From contig OZ024931.1 of assembly GCA_964017235.1 (NCBI GenBank), positions 96,366,221-96,430,220 of the forward strand: a stretch of 64,000 nt of DNA, given 5' to 3'. The notes beneath the pieces are model-generated. The model was not told where the DNA came from. It made no database searches and worked only from the letters and a program-made list of their open reading frames with translations. Below are positions 1-11,160 of the stretch, piece by piece. Within the stretch, counting starts at the first letter, position 1. The number at the start of each line of letters is the position of its first letter. The stretch comes from Sabellastarte sp. h YS-2021. Its lineage: Eukaryota; Annelida; Polychaeta; Sabellida; Sabellidae. The position numbers and the translations under genes are program-made.

Positions 1-350
1 GCGTCCTCCTCCGCGTGAACAACTTCGTCTCCAAAACTACAAGGCCTAAAGACCTGGTGTTTTTAAAAAGGTACGTTATCTATCGAGGATGAAAAATTGT
101 TCAAGGCATGCAAATCTGTCTGTTCGTCTGTTTGCTAGAGACATTACAAGGGAGGTACCCCACCAAAAGTGTGAAAATTTCAACAATTTATCACAATTTT
201 CTCAGTGATTATTGCAGGGATTTCTCTCATTTCTTGCATATATGTACTAGGTCACAAGTAGATTCCCTTGTGTGTGTACCAGACCTGGATCTGTCTTAAT
301 TTTTTTATGAATTTTTTAAAATTCATGAAATAATGTACTAAATTACTTTT
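1..350. repeat. Degenerate repeat flank related to 27253-27620
   Basis: The stretch resembles 27253-27620: both carry a GC-rich start with repeated CGCG-type words, then sequence reading aactacaaggcct, ctatcgaggatgaaaaattg and gtctgttcgtctgtttgct in the same order. It therefore looks like the inner or tail part of a dispersed element whose hairpin head may lie left of the window. A short open frame at 108-299 has no recognisable protein features and I treat it as chance. Confidence 0.55.
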
Positions 351-1400
351 TACCCCACAGCCCTTAAGGGTATTGTTTTCACCCATGGTGTCCGGATGGG
401 CGGGCGGGCGGCAGGAAGAAGTAAACGGCCTGTATCTCAGAAACCGTAAGGTGTAGGAAGTTGATACTTGGTAGGGACATTGGTTAGGGGGTGTAGGTGT
501 GCAACATCATGGTGTGACCTTGATTTGACCTTTCCATAGTGACCTTGACCTATAAAATCTTGTTCGGGCTATATCTCGGAAACCGTAAGGTGTAGGAAGT
601 TGATACTTGGTAGGGACATTGGTTAGGGGTGTAGGTGTGCAACGTCATATTCTGACCTTGATTTGACCTTTGACCGTGCCGTAGTGACCTTGACCTATAA
701 AATCTTGTCCGGGCTATATCTCGGAAACTGTAAGGTGTAGGAAGTTGGTACTTGGTAGGGACATTGGTTAGGGGGTGTAGGTGTGCAAGTCATGGTGTGA
801 CCTTGATTTGACCTTGCCGTAGTGACCTTGACCTATAAAATCTTGTCCAGGCTATATCTCGGAAAGCATAAGGTGTAGGAAGTTGATGCTTGGTAGTGAT
901 ATTGGTTAGGGGTGTAGGTGTGCAATGTCATGGTTTGATCTTGATTTGACCTTGCCATAGTGATCTTGACCTATAAAATCTTGTCAGGGCTATATCTCGG
1001 AAACTATAAGGCGTAGGAAGTTGATACTTGGTAGGGACATTGGTTAGCGGGTGTAGGTGTGCAACGTCATGGTGTGACCTTGATTTGACCTTTGACCTTG
1101 CCTTAGTGACCTTGACCTATGAAATCTTGTCCGGGGTATATCTTGGAAACCGTAAGGTGTAGGAAGTTGATACTGAGTAGGGACATTGGCTAGGGTGTGT
1201 AGATGTAAAACATCATGGTGTGACCTTGATTTGACCTTTGACCTTGCTGTAGTGACCTTGACCTATAATGCCTTGTCTGGGCTATATTTTGGAAACCATA
1301 AGGTGTAGGAAGTTGATATTTGGTAGGGACATTGGTCAAGGGTTATATGTGTGCGACGTCATGGTGTGACCTGGATTTGACCTTTGATCTTGCATATCTG
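351..1400. repeat. Hairpin-headed tandem array, ~138-147 bp monomers, about 7 copies
   Basis: The head (taccccacagcccttaaggg, then a G/C-rich GGGCGGGCGGGCGG tract) is followed by monomers containing tgtaggaagttgata. That word starts at about 452, 591, 736, 874, 1012, 1159 and 1304, giving spacings of 138-147 bp. Each monomer also holds tgaccttgatttgacctttg and ttgacctataaaatcttgt. The same head and monomer recur at 10558-11100 and 25636-26890, so this is a dispersed element family with an internal satellite. Non-autonomous Helitron-like elements of bivalves with internal tandem repeats are the closest architecture I know, but I see no decisive Helitron end. Confidence 0.75.
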
Positions 1401-2229
1401 ATGCTATTTTATGTCTCTACAAGGATATCTGATACTATTTATCTCTCTTATATCTCTCTTATATCTTTTTACTTGAATATTGGTTGTTGCACCTTAGCAC
1501 TGTTAAAGTCATATCCACAGATTTTGCCCCAATTCCACATAAAAGCATGTATTGCTACATCTGTATGTATGGGTAATATTCAAAACATCCAAACCATAAT
1601 TCGACCATACAAATGAAAATCAAAATGGGAGAAGTCTTAATGCTTCATAATTTTTAGTTTACTGAATTGTCTTGTTTTAATACTTAATCTTTACATGCAA
1701 TTTCTTTCTCCTATATGTTATTTTCTCTACTTAAACATTATTTGGACACTGCTCTGAAAGTATCCCAATCTGTGTACTGTTTCACTACTTCTATATCTCA
1801 TGGTGTTGAAAACTATTTTCCCAGGCTGTGGGGTACGGGCATCTCTGATGCTAATTTTAATGCATTAAAATTCATGAAATCATGCACTAAAGCACCTATA
1901 ACTTTAAAAGTATTGCATTTAGAGCATTTTGTTAAAATATGTTATCCAGCTACTTTTACCATAGCTACAACATTGTGAGTAACTTGGGTGTCTATTCCAA
2001 TAGCTAAGTGAGTAATAGCTACTTTCTGATTTTTCAGTACCTTTCATAATGAGTAAAATCACTTGTAACTCAAAAACTATTGCATTTAGAGAATTTTGCA
2101 TTAATATATTATTTAGCTACTTTTGGGTCAGCAATAACATAGTAAAACTGCAGACCTGTAGCTCATTGCATAGCCGAGTAATAGCTACTTTGAGGTTATC
2201 ACTGTTGAGTAAATTGCTTGCATCTTCAA
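1401..2229. repeat. Array tail and divergent gagtaatagctac-type monomers
   Basis: After the ordered array the sequence decays into AT-rich DNA with a tail that resembles 11085-11230 (ttagcactgttaaagtcatat). From about 1900 there are two or three divergent monomers with the words gtgagtaatagctac and aactattgcatttagag. They belong to the same satellite superfamily as 27641-32160. DIRS copy 1 interrupts the last monomer: the word cttcaa before 2230 continues as aactgttg after 10081. Confidence 0.55.
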
Positions 2230-2420
2230 TTTTAGTGCATTAATACATCCTATCCAATGGACAATTGCTTTACCGGTCGGCACGACCGGTCCCGCCAAAT
2301 GACAGAAAAAGTCATCCTGTATAAACTACCGGCAGGACCGGTCACGGAGTGTACATTCGCCAGGTGTCGCCTCGTGCATACTTCCTGTCTAGACATCGCG
2401 TCTTTTTCATTTGGTGCATG
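2230..2420 (+). repeat. Left inverted terminal repeat, DIRS copy 1
   Basis: It starts TTTTAGTGCATTAATACATC, continues tatccaatggacaattgc, and contains near-palindromes built on ACCGGT (accggtcggcacgaccggt; accggcaggaccggt). The outer ~35 bases reappear inverted at the ICR (9722 onward). The inner part reappears inverted at about 9881-10025. Confidence 0.85.
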
Positions 2421-2533
2421 GAGTGTACAGACATGTTTTCTGCTGTGTTTTTAAAAGTGAAGATTTTTGAAGACAACTTTATTATTTGAACTCTTATCTA
2501 ATTTTATCATCACTATTGTACTTCTGGAGCATC

Positions 2534-4497
2534 ATGGCGTCCCCTGGACAGAGAACATGCGGCCACGCTATGGCCTTATTTGACAGTCACACCAAGTGTG
2601 CACGTTGCCGTGAGAAGGGTTTGGCATCTGATGCATGTGTTGAAAAGAAACCCTGCCAGATTTGTGATAGCTTCTCTGAAGAACAGAAAATGCAACTGGC
2701 CACCCCAAGTACAGGGTATGCAAAGAACTTCAGAAGAAAACTGACTCTCCCTCCCATGTGGATCCTGCTGATGTCACTGTTTTGGGGAAGGTTGAGAGTA
2801 AGGGTGACAATGGTAGTGATAGAGGCAAAACTCCCAGTAAGAAAGGCAGAAAGTCCTCTCTCAGGTCCCCTTCTAAGAAGAAATCTAGCAAGCCGGTTGA
2901 TTTCCAGACAGAACTGAAGTCTATAGACGATAAATGGTCTGAACGTTTTTCTAGACTGGAAGCCTTGTTCTTGGCCAAGAATTTCACAGTGCCTGTAGAA
3001 CCGGTCCAGAGCAGTGATGTGGTGGTGTCTGACAGGCCCTTTATTCCACCACGGCAGGCAGCTCCCGGTTCTACCAGTTCTAAGTAGTCTACCGGTTCAG
3101 TTCATCACACCGGTCAGAAGGAAGGAAAGAAAGCCACCCAGCCTGTTGAGGACCCCGGTGCACTCCCTGGCAGCCAGCAGATGGAGGGTTCTTGTGATGT
3201 GTCAGCCACCCGGCCAGTTGAGGCTCCCGGTGTCGGCACAGAGATCCCACCTACTGGCCCGGATGCTTCCCTTCCTGTTGCTGTGGATAGACATGGGGTG
3301 CAACCCCCAGCCAAGAAATGTTCCTCCACTGTTTCCGGTCCCAGTCTCTGTTGAGGAACCGGCTTCTGAAGCAGGAAACGTCAGTGATCGGTCTTCTAGT
3401 ATAGCTGTTGAAGGGGAGGTGTCTGACTTGGAATCCACCGGTCCGGATCAGGAAGAATTGCTGGAAGGGGACCAAGAACTGTCTGCTGAACAGAGTTACA
3501 CGGAAACTCTGCGTGGTGTGAGATCATTTATGGCCTGGAATGACATACCGGAGTTTGATTCAGCATCATCTTCGCAGGATGATAACCCATTTATCGGTAG
3601 CAGGTCCTCTCAAACCGGGAAAGTGTCGGTCAAGGTCCCAGTGGATGAATGGTTATGCGGAAATTTGAAAAACTGAATCTCACTGTGCAGGAAGGCTACC
3701 CTACTCGCAACTCAGAGACTGCTGGTTTGTGTAAGGACCAATTAATCAAGCCACCCAAGAAACTTAAGTGGTACGGGATGCACACTGAGAAGAAAGACTT
3801 CTCCCGTTCAAAAGTGTACACCTGGACAAGTGAACCAGCAAGACTTAACAGTAGTTTTCCAAGAATAGCTGGTCATTATTTGCCTTCAGCCCCTGCTTCC
3901 CGTCCGGTGTCACAGGATACTTTAAGGAAATGGGAACGGGCAGCACGCGACCAGATGTACATGTGCAACCAGGCTGCAGCTTTCAGTCGTTGCCTTACTA
4001 AAGTGCAGGAAAACATGTCAAACCAGTTGAAGATCATCCAAGGTGTCACTTCAAAGGGCAAATCTTCCAGCAAACTTCACCAGGCCAAGTTGGACTTTTT
4101 GATTACCTTCAATAGATCTATTACTCGGGCAATGGCCCGCACCATGCAAGACCTGTCAGATGGGGTATTCATTAATGTAGCAAATTTAACACTGGCCAGA
4201 AGAGACAGTTACTTGGACTTTGTAAAGACAGGGATTAAACAGGATACTCTCATGTCGCTCAGGTCTGCTCCACTCCACTCCACATGAGTGCACTTTTTCT
4301 GGACCATATTATTTCCAAGGCGGAAGAGGAGATTCGTCACTTTGAGGAGAAACGTACTCCGGGTCCATCAAAAAAGACACCACGTTATCATCCCTATGCT
4401 GAGAATGTCAAGTCTCGTCAACAAGACACTGACCAGAAACCTACTCTTCCGGCTTGGAAGCAACTTAGAAGGCGCAGTTCAAAAGAGTTATAAATGA
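2534..4497 (+). pseudogene. gag-like ORF1, DIRS copy 1 (multiply frameshifted)
   Basis: ATG at 2534 opens with MASPGQRTCGHAMALFD and a cysteine cluster (CARC, then later single C and CQIC) that also begins the other copies. This is probably a small metal-binding N-terminus. The frame is then broken: pieces lie near 2758-3087, 3330-3676, 3649-4287 and 4284-4493. Joined by homology to copy 3, they cover a charged low-complexity middle, the segment around GVRSFMAWNDIPEFD, the core around VDEWLC and GYPTRN, and the C-terminal region around AEEEIRHFEE. The product would be the structural (Gag) protein of the retroelement. A C-terminal deletion relative to copy 3 shifts the frame just before the shared TGA at 4495. 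Confidence 0.8.
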
Positions 4498-4503
4498 CAA
4501 TTA
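4495..4503 (+). other. Leaky-stop context TGA-CAA-TTA at the end of gag (copy 1)
   Basis: The bases are TGA CAA TTA, preceded by AAA and followed by CTG TGT. Stop-CAR-YYA is the established type I readthrough context known from tobamoviruses. The frame after the TGA is strongly cysteine-rich in this copy (CSSCG, CIC, CCNRC, CKC within about 40 codons). The same nine bases occur at the homologous place in copies 2 and 3. Function is inferred from conservation only. Confidence 0.55.
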
Positions 4504-6168
4504 CTGTGTTCAAGCTGTGGCCGGAGAAGTGTCTCCTGTATATGTGACCGGCCAAGTGGACGGTGTTGCAACCGGTGTAGGACAGAATTCAAACTCTGTA
4601 AATGTGACCGGAAAGGACTGTTATTGTGTGACAAGAAATTTAAAGACAAGAACTCTTTTGCCTGTATATTATCATGTTGCCACTTGCCAGTCATGTTCAT
4701 TTTGCAGGAGGGTTACCGCAAAAGAAAAGTGTAAATCCCGATCATCAAGGTCCAATAAAATCTGTGAAAAGTGTTTCTTGTGTAGATCAGTTGAGTCCTG
4801 TTCAAAATGTCACAAATGTCTCACATGCTGTACCAAATCTACCTGTAGGGACCAGATTACGAAAGTTTTGGGCAAAATGGGCAGCACTAGGCGTCAGCCC
4901 CAAAGTGTTAACAGTCCTCAGAGAAGGCTACATCCTCGCCTTCCGGTTCCGTCCAAACTTGACAAGAGTACCTACTATAACAAGCTGTTATGTAGATCCC
5001 CACAGGAACAGCTACCTGTTGGAGGCATTGCATCAGCTGTGAGACAAAAATGCAATAGAGTTGGTCCAAAATCAACAGTCCCTGGGGTTTTACAACCAGT
5101 TATTTTTAGTGCCCAAACCCAACAACCGGTGGAGACCGATCTTAGACCTCAGCAAACTCAACCCCTTTCTGAACACACAGTCATTCAAAATGGAGACACC
5201 AGAGACCATAAGAACCTCCCTCCAGGCAGGGGAGTGGGTGACCTCCATAGATTTCAAGGATGCATACTTCCACATACCTATAAACGAACAGTCCAGGAAG
5301 TACCTGAGGTTTTATATCCAGGGCAAAACTTACCAATTCAAAGCACTACCCTTTGGTCTCTCAAAAACACACAAGGACGGAAACTAATGTCCCTAATCGG
5401 GTTGTTGACAGCCACAGAAAAACAGGTACACCTAGGCCGGTTACACATGAGACCCATTCAGTGGCATCTCAAGAAAACTCTGAGATGGTGGCTGGAGGAA
5501 AGCAATGTTCTTACAGGTCAACCATTATACCCACTAAAAATGCTCTGCAGATATTTACAGATGCATCAAAAGAAGGGTGGGGCACTAACTTAAACAAACG
5601 CATTGCAAGAGGAACCTGGTCGGTCCCAGAAAGCAAGTTGCACATAAATCACATGGAGCTAAAATCAGTCTTTCTGGCTCTAAAAGAGTTCCAAGACCTT
5701 TGTTCAAACAATATAGTCCTGGTAGCCACAGACAACACAACAGTGGTTGCCTATATCAACAAAGAAGGGGGATGAAGTCGGGCTCCCTGTGTGCCCTACT
5801 GTGGAGAATCCTGTCCTGGTGTACCAGGAAACAGGTAACTCTCAAGGCATGTCACATCCCCGGCCGGCTGAACATGATAGCAGACAAGCTATCCAGACTT
5901 GGCCAGACCATTCAAACAGAATGGTCCCTTCATCCCGAGGTTTTCCAAGCTATATGCTCCCGGTGGCACCAGCCACAAGTGGACCTGTTTGCCACCAGAT
6001 TCAACAACAAACTACCACAGTTTGTGTCACCGGTTCCGGATCCCCAGGCATGGGCAGTGGATGCACTCAGTCTGTCATGGGAAGATCTGGACCCATATGC
6101 CTTTCCACCAGCAGCCATCTTGGGTAAAGTAGTGGAGAAGTTACAAGACTACCCATGCAACAGGATCA

Positions 6169-8125
6169 TTATGTCCACCCACTGGGGGGTGGGACATATT
6201 ATTTTTGCTTTTTCCGGCATCCGGCGTCCCACTTGGTTTCCAGACATTTTAGGCAACAGTTCTTATCCTATCTTTACCAAATTTGGCATGCAACTTTATT
6301 GGGTTAATAGCTTGTATGGGATTGCTTTTGGTGATGATAGCTCTATAGCTAACTGAGTAATAGCTACTTTGCTACTTTTGAGTATCTCTTTGGTTTCCAG
6401 ACATTTTAAGGAATGCTATTAAGCCTAGCTTTCTGAAATTTGGTATGGAGGTTCATTGGGTTCATAGCTTGTATGGGATTGCTTTTGGGGGAATTGCTTC
6501 ATAGATGAGTGAGTAATTAATTAAATAAATGAGTAATTGGCTATTTTGAATAGTGAAAAAGGCAAATGTGCTCATATCTCCTAAACCATGCGAGATAGAG
6601 CGATTTCGTCGAAATTTTCGACCCACAGGGTATCTAAGGAATGTACTCTGCAATTTTCAAAAAAATGTTCTCGTCCCCAAAAATGGCGGCCATTTTGAAT
6701 TTTCGAATTTTTGCCAAAAATGGAAAAACACAAATTTGCTTCTATCTCCTTAACCGTGCCAGATAGAGTGATTTCGTTGAAATTTTCGACCCACAGGGTA
6801 TCTAAGGAATGTAATCTTTACAATTTTCAAAAAATTTTCCCCTCCCCAAAAATGGGGGCCATTTTGAATTTTCGAATTTTTGCCAAAAATGGCAAAACAC
6901 AAATTTTCTTCTATCTCCTTAATCGTGCGAGATAGAGGGATTTCGTCAAAATTTTCAACCCACAGGGTATCTGAGCATTGTACTCTTGGCAATTTAAAAA
7001 AAATTTTCCCCTCACCAAAAATGGCGGCCATTTTGAATTTTCGAATTTTTGCCAAAAATCGCAAAACACAAATTTGCTTCTATCTCCTTAACCGTGCCAG
7101 ATAGAGTGATTTCGTCGAAATTTTCGACCCACAGGGTATCTAAGGAATGTAATCTTTACAATTTTCAAAACATTTTCCCCTCCCCAAAAATGGGGGCCAT
7201 TTTGAATTTTCGAATTTTTGCCAAAAATGGCAAAACACAAGTTTGCTTCTATCTCCTTAACTGTGCGAGATAGAGCGATTTCGTTGAAATTTTCGACCCA
7301 CAAGGTATCTAACGAATGTACTCTTTGCAATTCTTTTGCTTCTATCTCCTTAACTGTGCGAGTAAGAGCGATTTTGTCGAAATTTTCAACCCACAGGTTA
7401 TCTCAGAAATGCACTCTTAGCAATTTTCAAAAAAATTTCCCCGTTTTTGAATTTTCGAATTTTTACCAAAAAGAGCGATTTCGTCGAAATTATCAAGCAA
7501 CAGGGTATCTGACCATGTACTGTTGGCAATTTTCAAAAAAATTTTCCCCTCCCCAAAAACGGCAGCCATTTTAAATTTTCGAATTTTTCTCAAAAATGGC
7601 AAAACACAAATTTGCTTTTATCCCCTTAACCGTGCGAGATAGAGCGATTTCGTTGAAATTTTCGACCCACAGGGTATCTAAGAAATGTACTCTTGGCAAT
7701 TTTCAAAAAATTTTCCCCTCCCCACATATGGCGGCCATTTTGAATTTTCGAATTTTTGCCCAAAATGGGGTATCTAAGAAATGTACTCTTGGCAATTTTC
7801 AAAAAAATTTCCTTTTCCCAAAAATGGCGGCCATTTTGAATTTTCAAATTTTTGCCAAAAATAGAAAAACAGAAATTTGCTTCTATCTTCTTAACTGTGC
7901 AAGATAGAGTGATTTCGTCAAAATTTTTGACCCAACCAATGCAAAAAGGCATGAAGCTGAAATAATTTACATGTACACTAATAAATATTTAAGCATCATT
8001 GATATATTTTACAAATGAAACAGAGTCTTGTAAGACTACTATACAATTTTGGCAAAAGGTTCATGGGGTGGACATTACACATGATAATGTGTGTTCTTCT
8101 ATGCTATCCTGTTTCTATTCATATG
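6169..8125. mobile_element. Hairpin-headed non-autonomous element inserted in DIRS copy 1
   Basis: Copy 3 is continuous where copy 1 carries ~1.96 kb of unrelated DNA between aacaggatcatta and gtcgctgattgcaccaggg. The left end forms a hairpin (tgtccaccca / ggtgggaca at 6172-6196). Inside lies a 169-bp array. The right end has AT-rich sequence without a matching inverted repeat. No coding sequence is recognisable. The hairpin head plus internal array is shared with other elements of the window, although arm sequences differ. Confidence 0.7.
6550..7940. repeat. 169-bp tandem array (about 8 monomers, some truncated)
   Basis: Monomers contain atggcggccattttgaattt, cgaatttttgccaaaaat, cttctatctccttaac and cacagggtatctaagg. 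Homologous starts at about 6711, 6880, 7049 and 7218 are exactly 169 bp apart. Later units are shortened. Both strands show 60-118 codon open frames that repeat every 169 bp; these are a by-product of the array, not genes. Related monomers flank the inner array of the 45286-48594 element. Confidence 0.9.
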
Positions 8126-8307
8126 TCGCTGATTGCACCAGGGTGGCCCAACATGCCATGGTTCTGGGATCTAGTGGCAATGTCCAGTCAGATCCCCTTG
8201 TGTCTGCCCAACCTGCCCAATCTTGTGTCTCAACCATTCAACCAGACCCTGCACAGGAACCTGTTAAACCTGAACCTACATGCCTGGCTCCTAGAGCCAC
8301 AGCAATC

Positions 8308-9360
8308 AAAGATCAGGGGTTCTCTGAGGCAGTGGCAGCACAAATTGAGGCTCCTCAAAGAGGATCAACCAGATCTGTCTACGAGGCAAAGTGGACCATT
8401 TTTACAAAGTGGTGCCTCAGTAATCAGGTGGACTTCAGGACACCACCTCTAAAAGACATAGCTGACTTCCTGTAAGTGTTGCACCTATTTCAGGACAGGA
8501 AGTTGCAACCTGGCACCATTGATGGGTACAGGTCAGCCATTGCTGACAAGTTGGGCAACGCTACCATTAATGTCAGCAAAGATGAGAATCTCACCCGTCT
8601 CCTGGATAGTTTCCATAGAGACAGGCCCAAGGGCAGGAGGGGTATACCCTCCTGGAACCTGTCCCTGGTTTTGTTCCAGCTGACAAAGGCCCCCTTTGAA
8701 CCCTTAAAAGAGGCTCATTAAAACACTTGACCTTCAAGACTGTTTTTGTACTGACCTTGGGTTCTAGTAAACGCAGGAGTGAGATCCATGCTTGGCTACA
8801 TAAGAACATCAGACACCAGTCAGACTGGTCTAAGGTGTCCTTGTACCCCTCACACAGCTTTCTATCCAAGAATCAGCTGGCCAAGATAGTGTGGCTCCAG
8901 TGGTCATTCTAGCCCTAGCCCCCACTCTGGATAAGTCATTCAAGGGTGACAGTTCCTTGTGTCTAGTCACAGCCCCTCGGTATTACTTGGACAGGACCTC
9001 AGATCTTAGGCAGAACAAGGAGTTGGTCTTTGTCTCCTTCAAGAAAGGTTTGATAAGGACATCTCACCTGTCACCATCTCCTCATGGATCAAGCAAACTG
9101 TGATCCTGTGTTATGAGGTCTCGGATCAGCAAGCCCTCACCTTACACCAGGACAAAGCTCATGATGTCAGGGCTTTTGCTGGATCTAAGGCCTTCCAGTC
9201 GGGGGTCTCCTTAGATCAAATACTATCAGCCTGCCACTGGAAATCCCATAACACCTTCACACAATTCTACCTGAAGGATGTGGCTTGGGCTGACATAGAG
9301 CTTTTCCATTTAGGGCCTGTGGTGGCTGCTCAGCAGATCCATTCACAGGTTTCCAAGTGA
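8308..9360 (+). pseudogene. Tyrosine recombinase, DIRS copy 1 (frameshifts and stops)
   Basis: The N-terminal core-binding region reads QGFSEAVAAQIEAPQRG and IDGYRSAIADKLG. The catalytic region keeps the first Arg (SKRRSEIHAWL), the HxxR box (AHDVRAFAG) and the Tyr (FTQFYLKDVAW). Recombinases of this family integrate the circular DIRS DNA without target-site duplication. A TAA stop interrupts the frame at 8473-8475. Frameshifts follow near 8715 and 8885, and again before 9100. The catalytic residues are intact although the gene is not, so decay is by stops and indels rather than active-site loss. Confidence 0.85.
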
Positions 9361-9721
9361 GGAGACTTGTATATATGTAAATATTGTATATACTATATAT
9401 ATTTAAGCAGCATCCAAAAAAAAAAACAAAACAAAAAAACAAAACAAACTGTGCTATGCTTTCTTTGGGAGGTTTATTTTCTTGGGACTGAACTCATCCC
9501 TCTCTTCCCCTACCTCAGAGCAGGTCTGTTTAAAAAAGGGGGGGGGGGGGAGGGGTAAGTCGGTTTGGACCGGTTAACCGGTCTCTGGTAACCGACTATG
9601 GCTTAAGGGTTTCCTGACTTCAAGGTCAACCCAGGCTTAGAAGAAAAAATTTTGTTAGTTCTGTTTGCGAGTTCACCTAAGTCCCTAGTAACTTACCCGC
9701 CTACCAAGCTGTAGTTATTCA

Positions 9722-9817
9722 GCAATTGTCCATTCGATAGGATGTATTAACGTAATAAAATTGCAAATTTAATAACTAAATTAAATTTTTATAAGTTAAT
9801 ACCCTATCCAATGGACA
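9722..9817. repeat. Internal complementary region (ICR), DIRS copy 1
   Basis: The first half is the inverse of the element's left end (gcaattgtccatt, then gatgtattaac). The second half is the inverse of its right end (aaatttaataa ... ttataagttaataccc ... tatccaatggac). This two-part complementarity is diagnostic of DIRS1-group elements and is thought to template completion of the ends during replication. Confidence 0.85.
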
Positions 9818-9880
9818 GACAAGGCCCTCCCAAACCGGCCCCGCTTTCAGTTTACTAGGGGTCTAATAGGTTTAGACAAC

Positions 9881-10081
9881 GAAAAAGACGCGATGACGTC
9901 ATCTTGTCTAGACAGGAAGTATGCACGAGGCGACACCTGGCGAATGTACATTCCGTGACCGGTTCTGCCAGTAGTTTATACAGGATGACTTTTTCTGTCA
10001 CTTGGCGGGACCGGTAAAGCAATTGTCCATTGGATAGGGTATTAACTTATAAAAAATTTAATTTACTTATTAAATTTGCAA
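9881..10081. repeat. Right inverted terminal repeat, DIRS copy 1
   Basis: This is inverted relative to 2250-2415 (gaaaaagacgcgatgacgtc, cgccacctgg-like core, gtttatacaggatgac, gcaattgtccattgg). It extends outward with ggtattaacttat and an AT-rich end finishing tttgcaa. Next to it, aactgttgg resumes the interrupted satellite monomer. Confidence 0.85.
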
Positions 10082-10557
10082 AACTGTTGGATTTAGAGTA
10101 TTTTGTTTTGTATGTTTTTCATGTACTTTTGGGTCAGATATAACATTGTAAAATGTCAGACCGGTAGCTCATGCCATAGCTGAGCAATATTTATTTTCAG
10201 GTTCTCACTGTTGAGTAAATCAGATGTAACTTGAAAACTATTGCATTTAGAGTATTCTGTTTAAATATGTTGTTCACCTACTTTTGGGTCAGCTATAACA
10301 TAGCGAAATTGCAGACCTTTATGTCGTGGGATAGCTGAGTAATAGCTACTTTCAGGTTCTCACTGTTCAGCAAATCAGTTGTAACTCGAAAACTATTTCA
10401 TTTACAGCATTTCTTTAAATATGTTATTTACCTACTTAAAATTGCAGCCCTTTAATTGATTGCATAGCTAAGTAAAAGCTACTTTGAGATTCTTACTGTG
10501 GAGTAAATAGTTGTAACTCAAAAATTATTGCATTTGTAGTATTTTGTTTAAATATGT
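10082..10557. repeat. Divergent gagtaatagctac-family monomers
   Basis: About three degenerate monomers (cttttgggtcag, taacatag, gagtaatagctactttcagg) continue the array cut by DIRS copy 1. No gene seen. Confidence 0.65.
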
Positions 10558-11160
10558 TTTTACCCCACAGCCCTTAAGGGCTGTCAGGGTATTGTTTTCA
10601 CCCATGGTGTGCGGACGGGCGGGCGGGCGGCAGGAAAAAGTTTGTCGGGACTGTATCGTACCGTAAGGTGTAGGAAGTTGATACTTGGTAGGGACATAGG
10701 TTAGGATGTGTAGGTGTGCAACGTCATGGTCTGACCTTGATTTGACCTTTGACGTTGCTGTAGTGACCTTGACCTATAAAATTTTGTCCGGGCTATATCT
10801 CAGAAACTGTAAGGTGTAGGAAGTTGATACTTGGTAGGGACATTAGTTAGGGGGGTGTAGGTGTGCAACGTCATGGTCTGACCTTAATTTGACCTTTGAC
10901 CTTGCTGTAGTGACCTTGACCTATAAAATCTTGTCCGGGCTATATCTCGGAAACCGTAAGGTGTAGGAAGTTGATGTTTGGTAGGGACATTGGTTAGGGG
11001 TTGTAGGTGTGCAGCATCATGGTGTGACCTTGATTTGACCTTTGACCTTGTCGGAGTGATCTTAACCTTTAAAATCTTGTTGCACCTTTGGGTCTGTCTT
11101 TTGATGCAGATTAAGCACTGTTAAAGTCATATTAGAATTCATTAAGAATTTTACTTTCAC
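10558..11160. repeat. Second copy of the ACAGCCCTTAAGGGCTGT hairpin element, about 3 monomers
   Basis: An 18-base perfect palindrome (10567-10584) heads the copy. It is followed by the same GGGCGGGCGGGCGG tract and three ~140-bp monomers as at 351-1400. The tail gttgcacctttgggtctgtc is shared with about 26886-26910. The intact hairpin here shows that the head at 351-370 has lost one arm. Confidence 0.8.

Larger units (their letters stand above)
4504..8452 (+). pseudogene. RT / RNase H / methyltransferase-like polyprotein, DIRS copy 1 (deleted, interrupted)
   Basis: RT is recognised from NLPVGTRLRKFW, GFYNQLFLVPKPNNRW, SIDFKDAYFHIPI and LPFGLS. RNase H follows with FTDASKEGWG, HMELKSV and ATDNTTVVAYINKEGG. 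The methyltransferase-like part has VDLFATRFNN and DPYAFPPAAI. The frame shifts several times. Directly after LPFGLS the sequence jumps to the region that corresponds to about 54412 in copy 3. Some 340 bp are therefore missing, including the YLDD active site, and RT cannot be functional. A further deletion of ~65 bp lies before RNase H. The methyltransferase-like region is split by the insertion 6169-8125 and resumes with APGWPNMPWFWDLVAMSSQ. Confidence 0.85.
2230..10081 (+). mobile_element. DIRS-like tyrosine-recombinase retrotransposon, copy 1 (decayed)
   Basis: The element has a left inverted terminal repeat, gag, RT/RNase H/methyltransferase-like and tyrosine recombinase genes, an internal complementary region (ICR) and a right inverted repeat, in the order known for DIRS1-group elements. 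Ends were set by comparing the ICR with the two termini and by the interrupted satellite monomer in the flanks. No target-site duplication is visible, as expected for recombinase-mediated insertion. About 7.85 kb includes a ~1.96 kb foreign insertion (6169-8125). Between recombinase and ICR (9361-9720) there are A-rich tracts, a G run and no gene. The copy is inactive: it has frameshifts, stops and a deletion that removes the RT active site. Confidence 0.9.

Noticed and set aside
6711-7952. Overlapping 74-118 codon open frames on both strands in the 169-bp array
   Set aside because: They recur every 169 bp with the repeat, occur on both strands and have no protein features.
2230-10081. LTR (Ty3/Gypsy) retrotransposon because of RT/RNase H
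   Set aside because: There are no LTRs, protease or DDE integrase. A tyrosine recombinase, inverted ends and an ICR identify DIRS.
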